Source: Actinomycetota bacterium
Lineage (GTDB): Bacteria; Actinomycetota; Acidimicrobiia; Acidimicrobiales; Ilumatobacteraceae
DNA: 33,050 nt
Assembly (NCBI GenBank): GCA_009701715.1
Contig: WLJO01000028.1
Coordinates: 1 to 33,050, forward strand
Direction: 5' to 3'
Shown here: one piece after another, positions 1 through 5,969 of the stretch
Numbering within the stretch: position 1 is the stretch's first letter
Layout of the letters: each line of letters starts with the position of its first letter
Notes under the pieces: model-generated
Told to the model about the DNA's origin: nothing
What the model saw: the letters and a program-made list of their open reading frames with translations, nothing else
Databases searched by the model: none
Made by a program: the position numbers and the translations under genes

Positions 1-424
1 CCCGCCACCAGATTGTCGGCGGAGGACTCGAAGGCCACAAACCGGCCATCCGCACTGATCGACGCGATGTTCGAACTTTTGTTTGCCTCAACCTCGGCGC
101 TGTCCACCGACACACGGACCGTCGTACCGCCCGTCAGGTCACGAACGAAAATGTCCCGCTCATCGTTCCCGTCAACCGCCACCAGATTGGACGCAGACGA
201 CTCAAAGGCCACATACCGGCCATCCGCACTGATCGACGGGCGGTACGAACTGTTGTTTGCCTCAACCTCGGCGCTGTCCACCGACACACGGACCGTCGTA
301 CCGTCCGTCAGGTCACGTACGAAAATGTCCCGCGCACCGTTCCCGTCAAGCGCTACCAGATTGGTCGCGCTGGACGCGAAGGCCACATACCGGCCGTCCG
401 CACTGACCGACGGATCGTACGACT
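1..424 (-). repeat. 174-bp tandem repeat inside the propeller gene
   Basis: The same DNA landmark (cgcactgatc or cgcactgacc on the plus strand) recurs at 51, 225 and 399, exactly 174 bases apart. The copies remain nearly identical at the DNA level over long stretches, which indicates recent duplication or gene conversion between propeller blades rather than old divergence. Confidence 0.8.
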
Positions 425-590
425 CGTTATCGGCATTCGCGCCGTCCGGTGCCGCCGACACCACCGACGTCGTACTCACCGCCGCGGCCGCCGGCAACAC
501 ACCAGACATGACGATCGCAGTCACCACCGCACCCGACATCAACCCAACACGGGCCACACGACCCACACGACTTCCTCGACGAACAGACAT
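1..590 (-). CDS. Secreted PD40/TolB-like beta-propeller repeat protein, 3' part outside window
   Basis: Reading the minus strand from the ATG at 590-588 gives an open frame that runs off the window edge at base 1. The product begins MSVRRGSRVGRVARVG, then a hydrophobic stretch ending in AAAAV: an export signal peptide of about 35 residues. It is followed by repeats of the form SADGRYVAFxSSAxNLVA...DIFVRDL, the signature of PD40/WD40-like (TolB-type) propeller blades. The period is 58 residues (174 bases), with two full units and part of a third visible. An AGGGG ribosome site stands about eight bases before the ATG. These domains usually bind proteins or carbohydrates outside the cell; the actual ligand cannot be told. 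It is divergent from the RCC1-repeat gene at 842. The C-terminus, including any cell-wall anchor, is not visible. Confidence 0.8.
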   Translation of the reverse strand, partial: MSVRRGSRVGRVARVGLMSGAVVTAIVMSGVLPAAAAVSTTSVVSAAPDGANADNESYDPSVSADGRYVAFASSATNLVALDGNGARDIFVRDLTDGTTVRVSVDSAEVEANNSSYRPSISADGRYVAFESSASNLVAVDGNDERDIFVRDLTGGTTVRVSVDSAEVEANKSSNIASISADGRFVAFESSADNLVA

Positions 591-828
591 ATACCAAGCC
601 CCTCTAAACAGGTGCCAGGATTCGACACGCGGGAACACTAACCCAATAACGAACCCGCTCATGCCGGCGCTACAGACCTGTGCGATCAGCGAGGGCCGAC
701 CCCCCCCCAGCGGTGAGACCCGCAATGCCTGCTGTGATGACGGGCGTTCGTGCAGCATTAGCTGCAGCCACACCCACCATGACGCTCGGGCTAACGGCCT
801 ACGTGCCCGAGCCCGAGCCCGAGTGCTG

Positions 829-834
829 TACCTT
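829..834 (+). promoter_or_regulatory. Leaderless -10 hexamer for the RCC1-repeat gene
   Basis: TACCTT lies seven bases before the ATG at 842 and matches the actinobacterial TANNNT -10 pattern at the spacing expected when transcription starts at the start codon. No Shine-Dalgarno sequence is present. This supports ATG 842 over the further upstream in-frame starts. The remaining divergent gap (591-828) shows no gene, only a short triple GCCCGA repeat near 805-822. Confidence 0.45.
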
Positions 835-841
835 CTCGCCT

Positions 842-2317
842 ATGCGCATCCCCGTTCACCGTATTGCTATCGCAATGCTTGCAATTTCTGCTGCTTCTGC
901 CCTGATCCTGGCGAACCCCGCTCATGCTGCCGAGGCGGCGAAGCCGATCGCAGTGATCACCGGCGGTCATCACACATGCGCCATCCTTGACGGCGGAAGC
1001 GTGAAGTGCTGGGGCCTCAATGGCAACGGCGAACTCGGGTACGGAGACACCACCAGCCGTGGCGTCAACGCCAGCGAAATGGGAGACGACCTCCCCACCG
1101 TCGACCTCGGCACCGGACGCACCGCGCTTGCGTTGACATCCGGCCGAGATCACACGTGTGCCCTCCTCGACAACCACACGGTGAAGTGTTGGGGACTCAA
1201 CGAGATTGGTGAACTCGGCTACGGGGACACCGACAACCGGGGTGACAACGCCAGCGAGATGGGAGACAACCTCCCCACCGTCGACCTCGGCACCGGACGC
1301 ACCGCCAAGGCCATCAATGCGGGCATGTGGCACACCTGCGCGATCCTCGACAACGACACCGTCAAGTGCTGGGGCAAGAACGACCACGGCGAGTTGGGGC
1401 TCGGTGACACGAGCCACCGGGGCGACAACGCCAGCGAGATGGGAGACAACCTCCCCACCGTCGACCTCGGCACCGGACGCATCGCCAAAGTCATGAGCTC
1501 CGCTGGCGTCCACAGCTGTGTGCTCCTCGACAACAACACGATCAAGTGCTGGGGCTACAACGGAAACGCGGACCTTGGTCTCGGCGATACGGACAACCGC
1601 GGGGACAACTCCAGCGAGATGGGCGACAGCCTTCCTGCGGTCGACCTCGGCACAGGGCGCACCGCCAAAGCGGTCAGTTCGGGAGGCGGGGGCACCTGCT
1701 CCATTCTCGACAACGACACCGTCAAGTGCTGGGGCTACAGCGCCCAGGGACAGCTCGGCTACGGCGACACGAACAATCGCGGTGATGTGGGAGGCGAGAT
1801 GGGTGACAACCTGCTCGCCGTCGACCTCGGCACGGGACGCACCGCGTCTGCAATCTGGTACGGCGACCTCCACGTGTGCGCGTTGCTCGACAACGGGTCG
1901 GTGAAGTGCTGGGGCTGGAATTCTGTAGGCCAACTCGGCCTCGGAGACACCGACAATCGCGGCGACAGCGGTGCCGAATTGGGCGACAGCCTCGGGATCG
2001 TCCCGCTGGGAGCGGGCCGGAACGCACTGTCCATCACGGCCGCCTGGGATCATTCGTGTGCCCTGCTCGACAACGACACCATCAAGTGCTGGGGCAACAA
2101 CGCTGAAGGCGAACTCGGTCAGGGCGACGCGAACAGCCGCGGAGACGGTCCCGACGAGCTGGGGGACAATCTCCCCGCCGTGCTGCTCGGCACCGCACCG
2201 GTCAGCCTGCCGCCGACGGGTGCGGACACGACGGTGCTCGTCGGGCTCGCCGTGATCCTGCTCGCTGCGGGCACGGTGCTTGTCACCACCCGTCGCCGGG
2301 TGGCCACGGTCAAGTAA
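842..2317 (+). CDS. Secreted RCC1-repeat protein with LPPTG cell-wall anchor
   Basis: The 491-residue product starts with a signal peptide (basic MRIPVHR, hydrophobic core, cleavage probably near residue 29 after AHA). The body is seven RCC1-type repeats, each exactly 60 residues, with cores such as HTCAILDNDTVKCWG and a conserved loop GDTDNRGDNASEMGDNLP. Each repeat carries two cysteines (HTC and KCWG), suggesting disulfide staples in an extracellular beta-propeller. At residues 456-460 LPPTG is followed by a hydrophobic helix and an RRR-containing tail, the layout of a sortase sorting signal. ATG 842 is chosen because it yields a clean signal peptide and has a TANNNT box at leaderless spacing. 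RCC1-like propellers bind proteins; no specific partner can be inferred. A perfect hairpin terminator follows the gene. Confidence 0.88.
   Translation: MRIPVHRIAIAMLAISAASALILANPAHAAEAAKPIAVITGGHHTCAILDGGSVKCWGLNGNGELGYGDTTSRGVNASEMGDDLPTVDLGTGRTALALTSGRDHTCALLDNHTVKCWGLNEIGELGYGDTDNRGDNASEMGDNLPTVDLGTGRTAKAINAGMWHTCAILDNDTVKCWGKNDHGELGLGDTSHRGDNASEMGDNLPTVDLGTGRIAKVMSSAGVHSCVLLDNNTIKCWGYNGNADLGLGDTDNRGDNSSEMGDSLPAVDLGTGRTAKAVSSGGGGTCSILDNDTVKCWGYSAQGQLGYGDTNNRGDVGGEMGDNLLAVDLGTGRTASAIWYGDLHVCALLDNGSVKCWGWNSVGQLGLGDTDNRGDSGAELGDSLGIVPLGAGRNALSITAAWDHSCALLDNDTIKCWGNNAEGELGQGDANSRGDGPDELGDNLPAVLLGTAPVSLPPTGADTTVLVGLAVILLAAGTVLVTTRRRVATVK
961..2190 (+). repeat. Seven 180-bp tandem repeats coding RCC1 blades
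   Basis: The landmark (gtgaagtgct, gtcaagtgct and variants) occurs at 1001, 1181, 1361, 1541, 1721, 1901 and 2081: seven copies spaced exactly 180 bases apart with no insertion or deletion. Copies two and three share an identical stretch of about 50 bases (around 1250-1300 and 1430-1480), so the repeats are being homogenised or were duplicated recently. Confidence 0.9.
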
Positions 2318-2340
2318 CGGGCCTCGCACCCGAAAACGTC

Positions 2341-2380
2341 AAGAGCCCCTGTCCTGCACGAACGCAGGACAGGGGCTCTT
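2341..2380. terminator. Bidirectional hairpin terminator between RCC1 gene and tRNA-Val
   Basis: A perfect 17-bp stem (2341-2357 with 2364-2380) closes a six-base loop. It ends in CTCTT followed by TCGTT on the plus strand, and by gacgtttt on the minus strand. It sits between the convergent RCC1-repeat gene and tRNA-Val and can serve both. Confidence 0.85.
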
Positions 2381-2384
2381 TCGT

Positions 2385-2461
2385 TGGTGGGCGATGCGGG
2401 GCTCGAACCCACGACCTCCACGGTGTGAACGTGGCGCTCTAGCCGGCTGAGCTAATCGCCC
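2385..2461 (-). tRNA. tRNA-Val (anticodon CAC)
   Basis: The minus strand folds into a full cloverleaf. The acceptor stem GGGCGAT/ATCGCCC is at 2461-2455 with 2395-2389. There is a D-arm GCTC...GAGC, an anticodon stem CCACG/CGTGG with loop TTCACAC (anticodon CAC, reading GUG), and a T-arm GTGGG TTCGAGC CCCGC. The discriminator A is followed by an encoded CCA. It lies downstream of the J-domain gene and ahead of the bidirectional terminator. Confidence 0.97.
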
Positions 2462-2476
2462 TGATTAGGAACCCCA

Positions 2477-2506
2477 AGAATACCAAACGCCGGACGAAAC
2501 CCGTCA
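2477..2506 (-). promoter_or_regulatory. Candidate promoter for tRNA-Val
   Basis: On the minus strand TATTCT (2482-2477) is a good -10, 15 bases before the mature tRNA 5' end. TGACGG (2506-2501) is a plausible -35 at 18-base spacing. The -35 overlaps the stop codon of the J-domain gene, which would let the tRNA be transcribed independently. Confidence 0.4.
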
Positions 2507-3088
2507 GGGCACCTTCGTGACGCACGCATAGCCCCGACCTTGATGATCCCGGAAGGTCTCGGTCTCCATCGGGCACGCTGCGTCGAAGTTGACCACGGTG
2601 ACCACGACCGCGTCGTGGGGCGTCTCGCAGCCCACCTCGACGGCGTCCCGATTCGGCAGGAGCGTCACGCACGACCCGGCGAAGAGCAGGTTGTCCGGCT
2701 TCGCGGGTGCGGAGGGTTCGTAGAGCGCTCCGGCGGTGAAGATGAAGATGGCGGCAAGCACGAAGAGCATCACGAAGGGCCACTTCGGGAAGCGACCGGA
2801 CGACGCCCGCTGGAACACGACCGGAACCGTCTGCTCGGACCAGCGCCCCCCAGCCGGGGCAACGCTCGACACCCGCAACGACGCGTCGTACATCGCTCGG
2901 CGACCCGGGTCCGACAGCACGTGCCACGCCTCGTTGATGGCGGCCATATCCCATCCGCCGGAACCACCCGCAGCTGAACCCATCTGTGCATCGGGGTGCA
3001 TCCGTCGGGCCAGCACCCGGTACGAGGCACGAATCTCGTCCACCGATGCCGTCGACTGCACCCCGAGCAGGTCGTAGTGGGTGTTCAC
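2504..3088 (-). CDS. Membrane-tethered J-domain protein with C-terminal cysteine domain
   Basis: The 194-residue product has an N-terminal J-domain (residues about 4-70) with HPD at 31-33 and the typical end NEAWHVLSDPGRRAMYD, which should stimulate an Hsp70 (DnaK). A linker leads to one membrane helix at about 104-123 (PFVMLFVLAAIFIFTAGALY). The C-terminal 65 residues have four cysteines (140, 154, 172, 189) and the motif CETPHDAVVVTVV, resembling the extracytoplasmic septum-formation-like domain of actinobacteria. Predicted topology is J-domain inside, cysteine domain outside. The start is GTG (NTHYDLLGV follows); an AGC GTG with GGAG close by is a weak ribosome site. It is not a canonical DnaJ because the G/F and zinc-finger regions are missing. 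The family name of the C-terminal domain is a recollection-based inference. Confidence 0.8.
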   Translation of the reverse strand: MNTHYDLLGVQSTASVDEIRASYRVLARRMHPDAQMGSAAGGSGGWDMAAINEAWHVLSDPGRRAMYDASLRVSSVAPAGGRWSEQTVPVVFQRASSGRFPKWPFVMLFVLAAIFIFTAGALYEPSAPAKPDNLLFAGSCVTLLPNRDAVEVGCETPHDAVVVTVVNFDAACPMETETFRDHQGRGYACVTKVP

Positions 3089-3108
3089 GCTCCAGCCAGG
3101 TACCGCTG

Positions 3109-4263
3109 TTACAGCTGGGTTGCCTCGAGGAACAGGGCGGAGAGTTCCTCGTACGCCGCGGCGGACACTGGCGGGAACTCGTACAGCTTGGCACCCACCG
3201 GCGGGTTGATGAAGATGTTGTCCTTACCCGCATCGGTCATGAACGCCGATGCTCCCTTCACCGGCGAGACGTAGCTGATCGCCTCGAAGAGCGGGCCCGA
3301 GTTCTTGGGGTCATAGAGGAAGTTCATGAAGCCCTCGGCGCCGGCCTTGTTCTTGGCCCCCACCGGGATCATCATGTTGTCCGTAAAGGACAGCGCCCCC
3401 TTGGCGGGCAGCACGAACTCGATGTCGGGGACGTCGTTCTTCAGGCTCGCAATGTCCCCGGACCACGCGAGGGCCGCCCAAACCTCACCGGTCTGCAGGT
3501 CGTCGGTGTAGCTGTTGCCGACGATCTTGCGGAACTGACCGGCATCCCGCGCCTTCTTGATGGCCGCGATCGCCTGCTTGGCCTCGTCGATATTGCCTTC
3601 CTCGGGGTTGAACCCGAGGTCCACCATGAACGAGCCGACCGTGTCGCCGAGCGAGTCGAGGATGCTCACCCGGTTCTTCAACTTCGGGTCGAGGATGTCG
3701 GAAAGCGACGTGATGGTGCCGCCCACCTTGTCCGGGAAGTACGCGATACCGACCTGGCCGATCGCGTAGGGAACGCTGAACTTGTTGCCCGGGTCCCAGG
3801 AGGGGTTGGTACGCGAGTCGATGAGGTTCGCCCGGTTCGGGAAGTTCGTCGGGTCGAAGGCCTGCACGTACCCCTGAGCGATGTAGCGGGCGGCCATGTA
3901 CGACGTGAGGACCACGATGTCGCCGCCGATCCCCTCGCCCTTCGACAGGAACGGCTCGTACTTGGCCGTGAAGGTGTCGTTGCCGTCCACCTCGGGCCGG
4001 TAGTCAACCTTGGTTCCCGTGGCAGCGGTGAACGCCTTGAGGGTCGGTGAGGTGCTTGCGTCGTCGTTCTCGATGTACAGCGGCCAGTTGAACACCGTGA
4101 TCGACCCATCGCTAGCCGTGGTGACTGACGTGCCCGGACCGGTGGTGGTCGAAGCGGTCTCGGAGCCGCCGCAGGCGGCAAGCAGCGCGGGGAGCGAGAG
4201 GCCGGTGACGCCGAGGGCGCCGCCGCGGACAATGAGGTCTCGGCGGGAAAGGTGACGGGCCAT
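3109..4263 (-). CDS. potD: Spermidine/putrescine-type ABC transporter substrate-binding lipoprotein
   Basis: The 384-residue product is a type-II periplasmic-binding-fold protein of the PotD family. It begins with a Tat-like signal (SRRDLIVRGGALG, twin arginine at residues 7-8) and a lipobox LAAC with Cys31, so it is expected to be exported folded and lipid-anchored. The mature N-terminus has the PotD-like FNWPLYIENDD, comparable to the NWTEY ligand-site segment of E. coli PotD. A good AGGAG ribosome site stands seven bases before the ATG. It is the last gene of the operon, 63 bases after potC. It is closely similar along its whole length to the C-terminal half of the fusion protein encoded first in this operon; both end EATQL. 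The substrate (polyamine or another cationic compound) is not proven. Confidence 0.92.
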   Translation of the reverse strand: MARHLSRRDLIVRGGALGVTGLSLPALLAACGGSETASTTTGPGTSVTTASDGSITVFNWPLYIENDDASTSPTLKAFTAATGTKVDYRPEVDGNDTFTAKYEPFLSKGEGIGGDIVVLTSYMAARYIAQGYVQAFDPTNFPNRANLIDSRTNPSWDPGNKFSVPYAIGQVGIAYFPDKVGGTITSLSDILDPKLKNRVSILDSLGDTVGSFMVDLGFNPEEGNIDEAKQAIAAIKKARDAGQFRKIVGNSYTDDLQTGEVWAALAWSGDIASLKNDVPDIEFVLPAKGALSFTDNMMIPVGAKNKAGAEGFMNFLYDPKNSGPLFEAISYVSPVKGASAFMTDAGKDNIFINPPVGAKLYEFPPVSAAAYEELSALFLEATQL

Positions 4264-4326
4264 GGTCAGGCTCCTCTGGTGACTAGTGGGAACAGGAACG
4301 GACGGGAAAGGGTACCAACGACAGTT

Positions 4327-5127
4327 TCAGACGCGTTCGCGCTGTCTACGCCGCTCGATCAGGACACCGGAGACCGCTATGACGGTTGCTGCCAGCAGGA
4401 TCATCGTGCCGAACACGTTGATCTGGGCGGGCACCCGGCTGCGCTTCTGGGTGAACACCTCCACCGGGAACGTGCGAACCCGGCCCGAGTTGAAGTAGGT
4501 GATCGTGAAGTCGTCGAGGGACAGGGCGAACGTGAGCAGCGCAGCGGCAAACACCCCGGGGGCGATGATCGGGAAGGTCACCCGGAGGAACGTGCGGACA
4601 GGTCCGGCACCGAGATCTGCCGCTGCCTCCTCGAGCCTCCAATCGAACCCCCGGATCCGAGCCTTCACCGTGGTTGCCACGTAACTCACGCAGAACATCA
4701 CGTGTGCCACGACGATCGTCCAGAACCCTGTCTCCCAACGGAGGTTGACGAACAGGGTGAGGAGCGAGAAGCCCATCACCACCTCGGGCATCGTCAGCGG
4801 GAGCACGATGATCGTGTTGATGAAACCCTTTCCGCGGAACCGGTACTTCACGAGTGCCAGCGCCATGAGCGTCCCGAGACACCCGGCGAGCACCGTGACG
4901 ATTGCGCCCACCTCGAGGCTCTTCAGCAACGCCCGCTTCAGCTCGGGGTATTTGAAGGGGTCCTTCCACGCGTTCAGCGAGAAGTGGTTCCACTCGTAGT
5001 TGCGCTGGCCCCTCGGTTGGTTGAACGAGAACACCACCATCAGCCCGATCGGGATGAAGAGGAAGATGAGGACGAGCGCCGCGTATCCGTCCAGCAGTCT
5101 CGAGACCCAACGGCGCTGCGTGTTCAT
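4327..5127 (-). CDS. potC: ABC transporter permease, PotC type
   Basis: The 266-residue integral membrane protein has about six helices. The cytoplasmic EAA loop (EEAAADLGAGPVRTFLRVTFP, about residues 165-185) docks on the ATPase. Length and order match PotC. ATG at 5127 (MNTQRRW) overlaps the potB stop by four bases (ATGA), implying translational coupling; the much longer open frame upstream in the same phase lies inside potB and is a shadow. Together with PotB it forms the transmembrane channel of the importer. The final residues RRRQRERV are a basic cytoplasmic tail. Confidence 0.93.
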   Translation of the reverse strand: MNTQRRWVSRLLDGYAALVLIFLFIPIGLMVVFSFNQPRGQRNYEWNHFSLNAWKDPFKYPELKRALLKSLEVGAIVTVLAGCLGTLMALALVKYRFRGKGFINTIIVLPLTMPEVVMGFSLLTLFVNLRWETGFWTIVVAHVMFCVSYVATTVKARIRGFDWRLEEAAADLGAGPVRTFLRVTFPIIAPGVFAAALLTFALSLDDFTITYFNSGRVRTFPVEVFTQKRSRVPAQINVFGTMILLAATVIAVSGVLIERRRQRERV

Positions 5128-5969
5128 ACGAGTTCCTCGGTACCGAGGAGACGCGCGTAGAGCAACACCCCGAGCAGGATGATCGCCATCAGGACGAAAC
5201 TGAGGGCGGACAGGCCGGGGCGGAACTGTTCCTTCACGAAGTTGTTGGCCACGACGTTGCCGATCATCCGCTGTGCGTCGCTCCCCACGAACTCGACATT
5301 GATGAAGTCGCCCGATGCGGGGATGAACGTGAGCAGCGAGCCAGCGAAGAGCCCCGGGAGGCTGAGCGGGAGGGTGACCTTGCGGAAGGTGCGCCAGCCA
5401 CTCGCATAGAGGTCGGGCCCCACCTCGAGCAGTTTCCGGTCGATCTTCTCGAGGCTCACGTAGATCGGCAGCACCATGAATGGCAGGAAGTTGTACGAGA
5501 GCGCACCGATCACCGCCGGTGCCGTGCCGACGATGCTCGTGTTCTGACCGATGATGTGGAGGCTGTGGAGCACGCGGGTTACGGGGCCGCGGTCGCCCAG
5601 CAGGATGCGCCATGAAATCGCACGGATCAGGTACGTCGTGAAGAACGGCAGCACGACGAGCGCAAGCAACAGGTTCTTACGCCGCCCGCCGCGCATCGCG
5701 ATCACGTAGGCGAGCGGATAACCGAGCAGGATGCAGATGACCGTGGCGGCGAGTGCGTAACCGAACGTTCGCGGGATGAGTTCCCGGTAGTCGGAGAAGG
5801 CGTTGCGGTAGTTGGAGAACCCACCGTTCTCAAGGGAGAGCTTGCCCATGCTGAACATGGGGATCGCGAAGAACACCGTGAGCCACACGATGCCGGGCAC
5901 CATGAGCATCCACGGGATCCAGCGCTGCGAGGGCTGCACGTCCGCTGCGGAGGAGGCCTGACCGGCCAT
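5124..5969 (-). CDS. potB: ABC transporter permease, PotB type
   Basis: The 281-residue permease begins with a short polar N-terminus, then a helix at WIPWMLMVPGIVWLTVFFAIP and five further helices. The EAA-type loop LYASGWRTFRKVTLPLSLPG is the contact site for the ATPase. ATG 5969 overlaps the TGA of the upstream fusion gene by one base (TGATG), and its own stop overlaps potC, so the genes are tightly coupled. Length is usual for PotB. It should pair with PotC and the PotA half of the fusion protein. Confidence 0.93.
   Translation of the reverse strand: MAGQASSAADVQPSQRWIPWMLMVPGIVWLTVFFAIPMFSMGKLSLENGGFSNYRNAFSDYRELIPRTFGYALAATVICILLGYPLAYVIAMRGGRRKNLLLALVVLPFFTTYLIRAISWRILLGDRGPVTRVLHSLHIIGQNTSIVGTAPAVIGALSYNFLPFMVLPIYVSLEKIDRKLLEVGPDLYASGWRTFRKVTLPLSLPGLFAGSLLTFIPASGDFINVEFVGSDAQRMIGNVVANNFVKEQFRPGLSALSFVLMAIILLGVLLYARLLGTEELV

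Noticed and set aside
680-841. N-terminal extension of the RCC1 gene
   Set aside because: It would bury the signal peptide; ATG 842 with a leaderless -10 fits better.
13-990. Plus-strand open frame of 325 codons at the left edge
   Set aside because: It is the antisense shadow of the PD40-repeat gene on the minus strand, which has a start, ribosome site, signal peptide and domain repeats.
961-2190. Regular repeats considered as CRISPR or non-coding satellite
   Set aside because: Period is exactly 60 codons, the frame is open throughout, and conserved residues are RCC1 type; there are no spacers.
791-2329. Minus-strand open frame of 512 codons over the RCC1 gene
   Set aside because: Repeat-driven shadow; its product has no recognisable domain, while the plus strand shows RCC1 repeats, signal peptide and sorting signal.
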